A stretch of DNA of 64,000 nt, from contig ONFR01000002.1 of the NCBI GenBank assembly GCA_900317125.1, positions 62,001 through 126,000 on the forward strand. The letters are read 5' to 3'. Both the position numbers and the translations under genes were made by a program. Position 1 is the stretch's first letter; every line of letters starts with the position of its first letter. The notes beneath the pieces are model-generated. The model did not search any database. It saw only the letters and a program-made list of their open reading frames with translations, and was not told the origin of the DNA. Positions 18,657 through 27,600 of the stretch are shown here, one piece after another. The stretch is from an uncultured Bacteroidales bacterium. Its GTDB lineage: Bacteria; Bacteroidota; Bacteroidia; Bacteroidales; P3.

Positions 18657-19901
18657 TTATTTTGTTACAACTATTTTAGATATTGTCTCTAATTGGTTTG
18701 CAGGTATAGAAATATCAATTTGTAGACTAGTAATAGGAATCTCCCTATAGGTACCTATTTTTATGCAATCGGTCATCTTCTTTTTTGTTTTATTGACAAC
18801 ATATTTTACCCCCTCTCCATTCACAGCTACCAAACATCCCCCCCCATAATAAAAATTAAATAATTCCGGGTAAACTACATCATATTTGGATGCAGGATAG
18901 ACTTGATCGGAATATTTTTCAGCGTCCTTGAAAAATTCAATTACATTTTTGTATTTTTTTGATAGATAGAAGTCGCACATATGTCTAACCATACTTAATG
19001 CGACACTTTCATATGTCATCCATTGAGGCTCATAAGTCCTTTGATTTATATAGTGGGAATATTGAAACTTGAGAGGAATGAATCTTATTTTATTCCCATT
19101 ATTATCCATTAGTTCTCTGAGCAAACAACTAGTAACTAAAATATCATAAAACTCTGGTGTTTGGGGTAATCGTGGGATTAAAAAAGAAACGTCGGAAAAC
19201 CCATACTCATCATAAAGTCCGTTTCTGAACTGCAATGGATTGATACATGATTTTTTAAATGAATCTCTTAACAGCTCAGCTTCTTCTGGTGTTAAAGAAA
19301 TTCCAGCTAATGTTGTTGCAACATACAAGTAAAACGATTCGGTATTATTGTTTGGAATATAGTTGATGTATCCAGTAATTTGGGCTCCATCTCCACTTAT
19401 TATAGGTTCTTTGAGTACTAATTCGCAATCAAACACATCAGATCCTACAGAACGGATATATGTGATTAAATTTTCGTAGGCTTTACGTGAATTTTCATAT
19501 TTTAACTGTAATAATTTTATATTAGCGCTTAAAGTTGCCCCAGCAAATTCACATTCTGCTCCTTTGCTTTGGATATATTTGACCAATTTGTTAATGGAGA
19601 CAGTGGCTTGAAGAGTAACTGAGGTATTGCCATTGGGATGTGTGTATGAACCAAGTTCGGTGTACTTTTGTATATTTCCACTTGATATGGTGGCAATTTC
19701 GTCCTTCACCAACTGATCGTTAAGAATTTCAGTATTGGCAGAAACAAATGTCCCAAATGTCTGTTCGATAGCAGACCTTAGGGCTTTGTCAATGGCTTGA
19801 GTCTTGGTCGCTCCATCAGCGGAGACCACCAACGTCACTTCATCCTGTGCAAATGTTACCGCACTGTAGAGGCAAAGTGCTATTAATACTAACTTTTTCA
19901 T
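18657..19901 (-). CDS. Exported LPP20/FlgT-N-like protein, first gene of five-gene operon
   Basis: This 414-aa protein has a signal peptide (KKLVLIALCLYSAVTFAQD). The first mature domain (about 22-115: VTLVVSADGATKTQAIDKAL ... ATVSINKLVKYIQSKG) has the pattern of the LPP20 / FlgT N-terminal fold. That pattern is a beta-strand, a helix with conserved small residues (AxxxALRxAIEQ), then a strand that carries the test domain. These folds occur in envelope lipoproteins and in the flagellar T-ring protein. The remaining 300 residues are not recognised. The start matches the signal peptide and lies about 45 bp downstream of a terminator-like hairpin. The gene is AT-rich relative to the flanking housekeeping genes. 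Confidence 0.72.
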   Translation of the reverse strand: MKKLVLIALCLYSAVTFAQDEVTLVVSADGATKTQAIDKALRSAIEQTFGTFVSANTEILNDQLVKDEIATISSGNIQKYTELGSYTHPNGNTSVTLQATVSINKLVKYIQSKGAECEFAGATLSANIKLLQLKYENSRKAYENLITYIRSVGSDVFDCELVLKEPIISGDGAQITGYINYIPNNNTESFYLYVATTLAGISLTPEEAELLRDSFKKSCINPLQFRNGLYDEYGFSDVSFLIPRLPQTPEFYDILVTSCLLRELMDNNGNKIRFIPLKFQYSHYINQRTYEPQWMTYESVALSMVRHMCDFYLSKKYKNVIEFFKDAEKYSDQVYPASKYDVVYPELFNFYYGGGCLVAVNGEGVKYVVNKTKKKMTDCIKIGTYREIPITSLQIDISIPANQLETISKIVVTK

Positions 19902-19947
19902 TTTGTTTATAGTTCTTGTTGTTATTAAACTTTTTATTATTCACAAA

Positions 19948-19983
19948 CGGCAATAAAAAAGCCGTGAACTTATTTCTGTTCAG
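19948..19983 (-). terminator. Terminator-like hairpin between the structured RNA and the operon
   Basis: On the minus strand TGAAC (19982-19978) pairs with GTTCA (19968-19964), followed by CGGC and a run of six T. It lies directly after the long hairpin RNA and before the five-gene operon. It could end a stand-alone small RNA or act as an attenuator for the operon. Confidence 0.5.
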
Positions 19984-20092
19984 TGCAGAGGTTCTCGACT
20001 ACCTATCATTACGAACAAGAAAAGCCCACGGTACCGTGAGCGATTCCCTTTCCTTGTGTAATGATAGCTGAAATTGTCGAGATTTCTGCACT
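19982..20092 (-). ncRNA. Structured RNA: 111-nt rod-like hairpin (6S-like or leader RNA candidate)
   Basis: Nested complementary arms run from end to end. On the minus strand they are AGTGCAGA with TCTGCACT; CTCGAC with GTCGAG; CTATCATTAC with GTAATGATAG; ACAAGGAAAG with CTTTTCTTGT (one G-U pair); and a central self-complementary CACGGTACCGTG. Small internal loops separate the arms. The minus orientation is chosen because a promoter-like element lies upstream (20181-20173) and a T-run terminator downstream. The overall form, a long rod with internal bulges, is compatible with 6S RNA, but I do not see a convincing large central bubble. A leader controlling the downstream operon is equally possible. 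Confidence 0.55.
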
Positions 20093-20172
20093 ACCAAAGA
20101 AAAGCGAATACGCCTTAATATGTCTTTTTATATTCTATTTGTTACATCATCTGTTTGTTTTTAATCCATGGT

Positions 20173-20210
20173 GCAAAAATACGAATAATATTTGAATTAT
20201 CAGGTAATAA
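20173..20210 (-). promoter_or_regulatory. Promoter for the structured RNA / exported operon
   Basis: TATTTTTGC at 20181-20173 (minus) matches TAnnTTTG. Transcription would start near 20168 and run through the hairpin RNA toward the gene at 19901. No second promoter of this type is visible between the terminator and that gene. Confidence 0.5.
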
Positions 20211-20340
20211 AATACAATACAGGGTCAATCTGCTGTGATTCAGATTGAAGTATTGATATTATCTCACCGCATACAGCGGGATGTTGGTCATCTGGCCTTG
20301 CTCTTTGTAGGGCAGGAGGGAGTAGCGGAGGGCTTTCTGT
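20197..20340 (-). repeat. Gene-tail remnant, copy 1 of 3
   Basis: The minus strand encodes the end of a protein, ALRYSLLPYKEQGQMTNI then PLYAVR and a stop at 20259, followed by about 60 bp of conserved 3' flank. The same tail is present at 21375-21510 and 22342-22479. Upstream coding sequence is missing. The source family is not recognised. Confidence 0.75.
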
Positions 20341-20355
20341 TAATTAAGAGGGTGT

Positions 20356-20754
20356 TTATAATTTCACCATTGGAATGACTTTGTCTAAAAACGAGCGTGT
20401 AGGCTGTAGTACCATGTCGAGGTCTTCCTTGGTAAAGTCAAACATGTCACTATAGTCGCCTTTGCTTCGCCAACCAAGAAGTTTGGAATAGATTCGAAAA
20501 TCATCTGTGCTTAGTTCTCCAGGCCGTACTATGTGCTCAGAGAATGCACCTAAAACACCAGCATGGGATTTTGCTCCAATATGTCGATTTAGCAAAACAG
20601 CTGAGGCTGCATAAAAGCAGGCATAATAAAGGCGATTGACAGCAGCATTCCATTGCTGGGCTTTATAGAGAATAATGGCAGCATTATAGGCCTCTTCCGC
20701 TTTTTCTATACGGTAGCGGACAAAGGCGGTCATGTCTTCATCTAATGGATTCAT
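20356..20754 (-). CDS. HEPN-domain protein (putative toxin of HEPN/MNT module)
   Basis: This 132-aa all-helical protein has the layout of the PF05168-type HEPN domain. It has a helix with KAEEAYNAAIILYKAQQW, the NRLYYACFYAASAVLL core, then KSHAGVLGAFSEHIV and the closing RSKGDYSDMFDFTKED. HEPN proteins paired with minimal nucleotidyltransferases act as toxins, often RNases. The RNase motif R-x(4-6)-H is only loosely met by RHIGAKSH, so catalytic activity is uncertain. Its ATG overlaps the end of the nucleotidyltransferase gene by 4 bp (ATGA), the usual coupling in these pairs. A remnant repeat lies 16 bp beyond its stop. Confidence 0.85.
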   Translation of the reverse strand: MNPLDEDMTAFVRYRIEKAEEAYNAAIILYKAQQWNAAVNRLYYACFYAASAVLLNRHIGAKSHAGVLGAFSEHIVRPGELSTDDFRIYSKLLGWRSKGDYSDMFDFTKEDLDMVLQPTRSFLDKVIPMVKL

Positions 20755-21065
20755 AGGCGTATGGCATCTTGTTGTACACTTTTATAAAAGGGGGTGAAGT
20801 AGTGGTGGCGGTGCCAGTCTTCTTTTCCGTAGGCGAAAAGCTGTATGACCTCGCCTGTTTCGACAATCAGGTCGCACATGTGGTCGATAAAACGGCTTTC
20901 TTCGGCGGTGGTGACAGTTTCCTGCGGGGTAAGCACAAGCACGTCCCAGTCGGATTCTTCATTCGCTGTTCCCCGTGCTCGTGACCCATAAAGCCATACC
21001 TCTGCTTGAGGGTCAACTTCAAGCACGTTTTGTTTTATCCGTTGCATCATGGATTTGTCTGTCAT
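20751..21065 (-). CDS. Minimal nucleotidyltransferase (MNT; putative antitoxin)
   Basis: This 104-aa protein carries the nucleotidyltransferase motif G-S-x10-D-x-D exactly: GSRARGTANEESDWD at about residues 27-41, with a third acidic residue expected in the DLIVETGEVIQ strand. MNT proteins of the MntA type neutralise their HEPN partner by transferring AMP to it. The gene precedes the HEPN gene in one transcript and has its own promoter about 20 bp upstream. Substrate and partner are inferred from the gene pair. Confidence 0.88.
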   Translation of the reverse strand: MTDKSMMQRIKQNVLEVDPQAEVWLYGSRARGTANEESDWDVLVLTPQETVTTAEESRFIDHMCDLIVETGEVIQLFAYGKEDWHRHHYFTPFYKSVQQDAIRL

Positions 21066-21084
21066 GGGTAAACTGTTTTACGTT

Positions 21085-21125
21085 GCAAAGATACGAATAA
21101 TATTTGATATGGCAAGTATTTTTGG
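21085..21125 (-). promoter_or_regulatory. Promoter of the HEPN/MNT pair
   Basis: TATCTTTGC at 21093-21085 on the minus strand is a perfect -7 element, with a short leader to the ATG at 21065. Confidence 0.65.
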
Positions 21126-21213
21126 TGAAGACAGACTATCGGAGGACACTTTGAAGCTCTTCTTGACGGTCTTTGCGGACATACGTCCGGTGATTGTGAA
21201 TGTTGCCATATAA
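21109..21213 (+). other. 34-codon open frame, possible gene fragment
   Basis: An ATG at 21109 opens a short frame reading MASIFGEDRLSEDTLKLFLT and ending with a stop at 21211-21213. It diverges from the MNT gene and overlaps its promoter. The sequence looks protein-like (amphipathic helix then IRPVIVNVAI), but no ribosome binding site or family is evident. It may be the truncated start or end of a lost gene. Confidence 0.25.
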
Positions 21214-21284
21214 TGCGTTGTTTTATGCTGTTTTTTTCTTATTTGTTATAGTTATAGCACAGAAACGGTGTCCTAAATGTATTT

Positions 21285-21320
21285 TTATTGCACTAATTCA
21301 AAAAAAGTTAGTATCTTTGC
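21285..21320 (+). promoter_or_regulatory. Plus-strand promoter running into repeat copy 2
   Basis: TATCTTTG at about 21313-21320 is preceded by an AAAAAAAGTTAG tract. Downstream, GTAAC/GTTAC half-sites are repeated, and an ATG near 21329 opens a short frame that runs into remnant copy 2. It appears to be a promoter cut off from its gene. Confidence 0.45.
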
Positions 21321-21374
21321 AGTTGAAATGGTAACTGACGTTACGGTAACGCCGGTTACTATTAACTACAAACA

Positions 21375-21510
21375 ATTATCAGATAATAAAATACAGCAGG
21401 AGGAAAATCTGCTGTGTATTAGATCGAAGTATTGATATTATCTCACTGCATAAAGCGGGATGTTGGTTATCTGGCCATGCTTTTTGTAGGGCAGGAGGAA
21501 GTAGCGGAGG
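21375..21510 (-). repeat. Gene-tail remnant, copy 2 of 3
   Basis: The minus strand encodes ILRYFLLPYKKHGQITNI then PLYAVR and a stop at 21438, with the same conserved 3' flank as copy 1. It is the most diverged copy (Tyr-Phe, Lys-His and Ile substitutions). Confidence 0.72.
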
Positions 21511-21872
21511 ATCGATAAAAAACGTTTTCTTTTACAGAAGCATTGTCATTAAAACAGGAACATAGAGTATATCCTGCTCTTTTCTCAGGTCTTTTGGATT
21601 AACCAAATATCTGTTCTCAAGACGGGCAAAGATACAGCCTTTTTGCAAATCCTCAATATTTTAGTGTCGTTTGATTCTCCACTACGTTTTACTCCGTTAT
21701 CGAAGTGTCACTGGCACTTCTTCATCTGTCGGGACGCACTCAGTTGTTCCATATAATCGCCGCACTGCGCAATATACGATGTTTTTTTGCATTCGGTAGT
21801 TTGAACTACCGAATTTGTTGGCAGAACGTTTTTGATAAAAATTCACCTCCGAGGTAATTTATATAAGTCCTC
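21511..21872. other. Gene-free stretch with a 22-bp palindrome
   Basis: No gene is supported. An inverted repeat at 21792-21813 has 10-bp arms (TTCGGTAGTT / AACTACCGAA) around TG. Its architecture is like the palindromes at 14504-14521. A minus-strand -7 element (TATCTTTGC, 21634-21626) has no gene behind it. Confidence 0.5.
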
Positions 21873-22271
21873 TTATTTCTTCTTCCCTTTGAAATGGCGG
21901 GTGGTGGAATGGCCTTGCGAGACATCGTGGTAGTTAAAGAACAGGCTGTCACCTTTGATACAACCATTCCACTCGCTGTGAGGATTGTTTGAGGTGGAGG
22001 TAAAGGTGCCATCCGTGGAGCAGCGCACTTGGAACGACTGGCCCAGATAGTCCATCACCAACCCTTCGTTCCCCTGCTTGGTGACTGTCAAGGACTGGTT
22101 GGTGTAGACCGTGTCGAACTGATGGTCAGCCCCCGTGGAGGAATGGTATTCGCAATATCCCTCATACGTGCCCAACCATGTGTCGCGGAAATCATTGTCT
22201 TTGTCTCCACATCCGACACAGACAGCCATGCAGGCGACAAGCACCGGAATCAAATATATTCTTGTTTTCAT
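21873..22271 (-). CDS. Small lipoprotein of unknown function
   Basis: This 132-aa protein has a lipoprotein signal peptide: basic start (KTR), hydrophobic core (IYLIPVLVACMAV) and a lipobox-like CVGC followed by GDKDND. The acidic residues after the cysteine suggest surface export in Bacteroidetes. The mature part is beta-rich (WLGTYEGYCEYHSS ... GNEGLVMDYLGQSFQVRC). Its length and layout resemble small lipocalin-like lipoproteins, with a basic tail (FKGKKK). It is monocistronic with its own promoter and is flanked by remnant repeats. Confidence 0.75.
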   Translation of the reverse strand: MKTRIYLIPVLVACMAVCVGCGDKDNDFRDTWLGTYEGYCEYHSSTGADHQFDTVYTNQSLTVTKQGNEGLVMDYLGQSFQVRCSTDGTFTSTSNNPHSEWNGCIKGDSLFFNYHDVSQGHSTTRHFKGKKK

Positions 22272-22296
22272 GTCCTTTTTGTTTTTCTAATCGGGT

Positions 22297-22335
22297 GCAA
22301 AGATACGAATATTATTTATTTTAGCATGTATTTGG
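22297..22335 (-). promoter_or_regulatory. Promoter of the small lipoprotein gene
   Basis: TATCTTTGC at 22305-22297 (minus) is a perfect -7 element about 25 bp before the ATG at 22271. Confidence 0.65.
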
Positions 22336-22341
22336 GTTAAA

Positions 22342-22479
22342 TTATCTCACCGCATACAGCGGGATGTTGGTCATCTTGCCTTGCTCTTTGTAGGGCAGGA
22401 GGGAGTAGCGGAGGGCTTTCTGCTCGGGAAGTTGGGCAAGTAGGCGGGTGAGGGAGTTGGCGCGGACGTTGCCATTTTT
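22342..22479 (-). repeat. Gene-tail remnant, copy 3 of 3 (longest coding part)
   Basis: The minus strand is open for 45 codons: NVRANSLTRLLAQLPEQKAL, then RYSLLPYKEQGKM, TNIPLYAVR and a stop at 22342. It is cut on its upstream side by a stop at 22482-22480. This copy shows most of the original C-terminus. The rest of 22480-22649 holds no recognisable gene. Confidence 0.72.
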
Positions 22480-22649
22480 CTATGTATACATTAATGATTA
22501 CAATGTATTACAGCATTAGCCTTACATTTTTTTGCACATATTTTGCCAGTTCCACTACACTTTTTTGCTCTTTATCCACCGTCCCGGGCACATTTTTTTG
22601 CACTTGGGCAGGAAAAAAGAAAATGTGTTAATGTGTAACCAATGCTTGA

Positions 22650-22689
22650 TTAACACATTAACACATTCACGCATTCAAACATTCCGCGT
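22650..22689. repeat. 8-bp-period tandem repeat beyond the end of typA
   Basis: Five consecutive 8-bp units read ATTAACAC, ATTAACAC, ATTCACGC, ATTCAAAC, ATTCCGCG, ending at the typA stop codon. It is the same repeat type as at 10843-10920 and 62305-62339. Confidence 0.75.
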
Positions 22690-24525
22690 TTACTCGTCCT
22701 TGTAGCCGGCGGCTATGCGGGCGCGTTTGCGCTCGATTTCGTCGAGGATGATCTTGCGGATGCGGAGGCTGGTGGGGGTAATCTCCAAGTATTCGTCGTC
22801 GCGGATGTATTCCATGGCCTCTTCGAGCGAGAACTTGATGGGGGGCGTGGTGGTGCTCTTGTCGTCAGCACTCTTGCTGCGCATATTGGTCAAGTTCTTG
22901 GCGGTAACGACGTTGATGACGATGTCGTTGCCGGGACGAAGGCTCTCGCCGATGACCTGTCCGGCATAGACATGTTCGCCGGGCTCGATGAAGAAGGGAC
23001 CGCGGTCTTGCAACTTGCTGATACTATATGCTGTAGCCTCACCGGTCTCCTTGGCGATGAGGGCACCCATCTTATGGTCGTCCATCTCGCCCTTCCAAGG
23101 TTCGAAGCCGGAGAAACGGTGTGCGATGATGGCCTCGCCGTTGGTGGCGGTAAGCAACGTGTTACGAAGTCCGATGATGCCGCGTGAGGGGATCATGAAG
23201 TCCAACTGCACACGGTCGCCCTTGGTGTCGATGGTGCCGATTTCGCCCTTGCGGCGGGTGACAACGTCAATCACCTTGCTGGAGAATTCCTCGGGCACCA
23301 GGACGGTGAGTTGCTCGACGGGTTCGCATTTCTTGCCGTCAATCTCTTTGATAATGACCTTAGGCTGTCCCACTTGCAGCTCGTAGCCCTCGCGGCGCAT
23401 GGTCTCGATAAGGATGCTGAGGTGCAGGATGCCGCGCCCGTAGACGAGCAGGGAGTCGGGCGAGGCGGTCTCTTCGACACGCAGGGCGAGGTTCTTCTCC
23501 AGCTCCTTGAAAAGGCGGTCGCGCAGGTGGCGGCTGGTGACGAACTTGCCCTCTTTGCCGAAGAAGGGCGAGTTGTTGATGGTGAAGAGCATACTCATTG
23601 TGGGCTCGTCGACCTTGATGGGAGGCAGCGGCTCGGGGTTCTCGTTGTCGCAGATGGTGTCGCCGATTTCGAACAGGACGTTCTTGTCGAGGTCGAGCAG
23701 CACAGCGCAGATCTCGCCGGCTTCGACGGGGTTCTTGGTGCGCTCCTTGCCCAATCCCTCGAAGGTGTAAAGCTCCTTCACCTTGCTGGCAATCTGGCTT
23801 TGATCGCGCTTGACAAGGATGATGGGCTGGCCAGCCTGCAGGGTGCCGCGATTGAGGCGTCCCACGGCGATACGTCCGAGGTAGCTGCTGTAGTCCAACG
23901 ACGAAAGCATCATCTGGGTGTTGCCCTCGGTGACGCGCGGGGCGGGGATATGCTCGATAATGAGGTCCATCAGGTAGCTGATGTCCTCCGTCGGGGTCTT
24001 CCAGTCGGGGCCCATCCAGCCCTGTTTGGCGGAGCCGTAGGCGGTGGGGAAGTCCAGCTGGTCGTTGGTGGCGCCGAGGTTGAACATCAGGTCGAAAACG
24101 GCCTCCTGCGTCAGCTCGGGGTCGCAGTTGGGTTTGTCCACCTTGTTGATGACCACGATAGGCTTGAGACCTAGCTCGATGGCTTTCTGCAGCACGAAGC
24201 GGGTCTGGGGCATGGGGCCTTCGAAGGCGTCCACAACCAGCAGCACGCCGTCCGCCATGTTCAGTACACGCTCCACCTCGCCGCCGAAGTCGCTGTGGCC
24301 CGGGGTGTCGATGATGTTGATTTTGTAACCTTTGTAGCGGATAGAGACGTTCTTGGAGAGGATGGTGATTCCGCGCTCGCGTTCGAGGTCGTTGTTGTCG
24401 AGAATGAGCTCGCCGGTCTCCTGATTCTCACGAAAGAGCTGTGCCTGGTGCAGCATGCGGTCGACCAGGGTGGTTTTTCCATGGTCGACGTGTGCAATAA
24501 TGGCAATATTTCTAATGTTTTGCAT
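22690..24525 (-). CDS. typA: Ribosome-associated GTPase TypA/BipA
   Basis: TypA is a translational GTPase of the EF-G/LepA group that binds 70S ribosomes and helps assembly and stress adaptation. The product is 611 aa, a normal length. The start is set at 24525 ([20 protein letters not shown]), since upstream codons lack homology and the promoter at 24559-24551 leaves a leader of about 20 nt. G-domain motifs are visible: HVDHGKTTL (P-loop), ERERGITI (switch I), [12 protein letters not shown] (switch II) and NKVDKP (G4). The later domain II, the EF-G-like domains and the TypA-specific C-terminus ([19 protein letters not shown]) follow in order. Confidence 0.97.
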   Translation of the reverse strand: MQNIRNIAIIAHVDHGKTTLVDRMLHQAQLFRENQETGELILDNNDLERERGITILSKNVSIRYKGYKINIIDTPGHSDFGGEVERVLNMADGVLLVVDAFEGPMPQTRFVLQKAIELGLKPIVVINKVDKPNCDPELTQEAVFDLMFNLGATNDQLDFPTAYGSAKQGWMGPDWKTPTEDISYLMDLIIEHIPAPRVTEGNTQMMLSSLDYSSYLGRIAVGRLNRGTLQAGQPIILVKRDQSQIASKVKELYTFEGLGKERTKNPVEAGEICAVLLDLDKNVLFEIGDTICDNENPEPLPPIKVDEPTMSMLFTINNSPFFGKEGKFVTSRHLRDRLFKELEKNLALRVEETASPDSLLVYGRGILHLSILIETMRREGYELQVGQPKVIIKEIDGKKCEPVEQLTVLVPEEFSSKVIDVVTRRKGEIGTIDTKGDRVQLDFMIPSRGIIGLRNTLLTATNGEAIIAHRFSGFEPWKGEMDDHKMGALIAKETGEATAYSISKLQDRGPFFIEPGEHVYAGQVIGESLRPGNDIVINVVTAKNLTNMRSKSADDKSTTTPPIKFSLEEAMEYIRDDEYLEITPTSLRIRKIILDEIERKRARIAAGYKDE

Positions 24526-24550
24526 CGATTGGGTATTGTTTTTAAAACTT

Positions 24551-24590
24551 GCAAAGATACGAAAAAATCGCCATATAGTAAGAAAATAAG
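24551..24590 (-). promoter_or_regulatory. typA: Promoter of typA
   Basis: TATCTTTGC at 24559-24551 on the minus strand is a perfect -7 element. It supports the downstream start codon at 24525 over the in-frame ATG at 24594. Confidence 0.7.
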
Positions 24591-24681
24591 GCAAAACTCG
24601 TCCGATAATGTGTCAAAGCGGGATTGGACAGGCTCCTTTCCGGCTGGGTGGTAGCCTTTTTTATCCATTGCTTTTCGCGTG

Positions 24682-27600
24682 TCACACCACCAATGTCAGG
24701 TTGGCGAGACAGATGGCGAATTCCTGTTCTTCGTCGCGGGGATGCCAAGCCACGATGTAGCTTATTTCGGCCGCCGAAACGCGGTATCCACGGGCTTCCA
24801 GTTTCCCAAGAGTCTGCTGCATGGAGGTGGACAGGCAGGCCACAGGACTGATGCCGGGAGCCAGAAGGTAGCCTTTGGAATACAGGAGCGGTGCGCCGCT
24901 GCGCAGACGTAGGATGTCGGCTTTGTGTTCTTTGCAGTAGTCGAGGTATATGTCGCGGAGCGACAGGGCGATACGAAGTGGCTGGGGCGGAAGGGGCAGG
25001 TCGGGATGAGTGGTGGTGGGAATGTCGAAGGCGTTGAAAAGCGGTATGTTGGTGTGGATTTGCAGGTTGTTCTGTGCCCGGGTGATGGCCACATAGAGCG
25101 TGTGCAGTTGCTCCTCGGTCAGTTCTCCGCTGCCGGGGAAGAGCAGGTAGACGGTGTCGAATTCGCGCCCTTTGGCTTTGTGGATAGTGGATACGGTGAC
25201 GGAGGAGGTGTTGGTAGAGAAAAAGTCCTCGATGTTTGACTCGAAGAGGTATTCCCTCAGGTCGCTGCGATAGAGGATGCGGTGGGTGGCCTCAAAGTCG
25301 GTAAAGAAGGCTTTCAGGATATCGAGACAGCTGCTGGTCGCATAGGCATTCATGGTGTTTTCCTTGGCCTCGTTCCATAGTCTGCGGGGAATGACGCTCT
25401 CGGTGCTGTTGCCCTCCGCAGTGGCGGCTTTGGTGTTGAGTTGTTTGAGGAAATAGCGTACCTCGGCCAGTTGTGAGAAGCGGAAGCCATTCAGCGACTG
25501 GATTAGGCGGGCGTGGACCCCTTGCTGTTCCAACAGAAAGACCGCTTGCATGGCGTCGTCGTTGGTGGTGGTGAGCAGGCAGGTGGATCCGTGAACGCCG
25601 CTCTTTGCGATCTGCTCCACCACCAATGGCAGGAAGCTTGTGTTGCTGTATAGATGCAGCCGTGTAGTGCCATTTTCCTTTCGGAAGGGCATGCATGGCG
25701 TCTGCTTCATGCGGTTGGGGAGGAGGGTGGCAAAGCGGTTGGCGAGCGACACGATAGTGCCGGCGCTCCGATAGTTGGTGGTCATCTCGTAGAGGGTGGC
25801 CCCGTGGTCGCTGACAAGTGAGCGCAGGTGGGCGGAGTCGGAGCCGCGGAATTGGTAGATATTCTGGTCATCGTCGCCCACGGCAATCACTCGCATGTCT
25901 TCATTGCGCCTCATCAGCGACAGCAGCAGACGCGATTCGTCGTTCCCCATGTCCTGGGCTTCGTCAATCACCAGCACGCTTTTGGCTATCTTCGATTCTT
26001 CCACCTCGCCATTCTCTATCATGGTGGCGGCCTTCAACACTACGCTACCGGCATCGTCCAGGTTGCCCGGACGCCCCAGCAGGTCGAAGCTGAAGGAATG
26101 GAATGTCTTGATGTCGACATAGTGGGCGGCGTTGCCGATAAGCTCCATGAGCCGTTTCTTGAACTCTGTGGCCGCCGAACGCGAGAAGGTGAGCATCAGC
26201 AGCTGTTCGTGCTTCACGTCCTCCAGCAGCAACAGGGATGCCAGTTTATGTACCAGCACGCGGGTCTTTCCGCTCCCAGGTCCTGCCGCCACCACAATGT
26301 ACTTCGACACCTTGTCGTTGATGATATTCTGCTGACAGTCGTCGAGACTTCCGAACAGCTGTTTGTATTTGGCGGGAGTGATGTTGTTGTTGATTTCCGT
26401 TTTGCGCTCGCCTTTGAAGTACTTGGAGATGAATTTGCGGAAGTCCATCTGGAAATAGTCTTTCACAAACTGCAGTGCCGCATCGTAATCGCTCACCATC
26501 ATCCTTGCAAACTCGCCCACGATATGTATCTGTTGGATACGTTGTTTATAGAATTCATCAAGCAGCCGGTATTGTTCTTTGCCGTAGCGTGCCCGGCGTT
26601 CCAACTTCCGTTTCAGCTGCATGGTGTTGTATATCACTAGAAAACCTCCGGCAATCTTCAGCAGCGAGGTCTTCGACAGATAGAGCAACGCCTCATCCAT
26701 ATCGGTCAGGGTAACCTCCTCCCTGTTCCCGAATTGAAGGTGTTGCGACGTGCTTTGATAGCGGTTCAGTAGTTCCACCTCCGAAAAGTTCACCAGCGAC
26801 TTCCTCTCAACATCGCCCAGTCCACTCGGCTGCTGGCTTTGCCTGTTGGTCTCCTGAATGGCCATAGTCAGCTCCCGCACAACGAAACGGCATAGTTCCA
26901 TGCGTTTCTCGAACCTTGCCATGATGGTTTGCGTGTCTGACAGCAGCTCGATATTCACCAAGTCCGCTGCCGTATGCTCTTCTTTGCGCAGGTAGCCTTT
27001 GAGCGAGAGGAAGTAGAGCAGGGTCTTGATTCTCCGCACCGTACTGTTGGCAATTCCGGCATTGATGGCTGCTTCGTTTATCTCCTTGTAATGCAGTATA
27101 GTGGTGCCGTCGTTGAGTTGCGACAGCAGGAAGTGTTCCAGCCGAAGAGTCTGCTCCAACTCTTTCCCGGTGGTCGTCTTGGTAATCCAGGCCTGCATGT
27201 CGTGCGAGTCGGCCAGCAGCCCTTCCTGCCGCATCAAGTTGACATTGCGTATGACGGTCTCCTTGCTCATGCCCAGCATGTCGGCCAGATAGTCAATCCT
27301 GCTTTCTGCCTCACCGTCGCTATTGCCCGAGGTGGCGCGGCAGCTGATAAGCGACCGTATGATGCGGGCGGCCTCTTCGCGGTTGTTCTCGTCGAAGAAA
27401 GGCGAGAGGGTCAGCCGTTTCCGAGCCTCGTCCATATTGCCCACGGTGATGCCTGTCGCGAAGACATGTGGCACATTGTTGCTTCTCTCGACGAAGCCCG
27501 CTCTCTCAAGGGCGGAGATGGCGGCCTTCACCCTTGTCTCTATGTCGATGGTCTCTTCGCCCCAGCCCGCCTGCCGTGCAATCTCCAAGGGCGAACAGCT

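Noticed and set aside
24526..24594. N-terminal extension of typA
   Set aside because: It includes the promoter at 24551-24559; the family start is at 24525.
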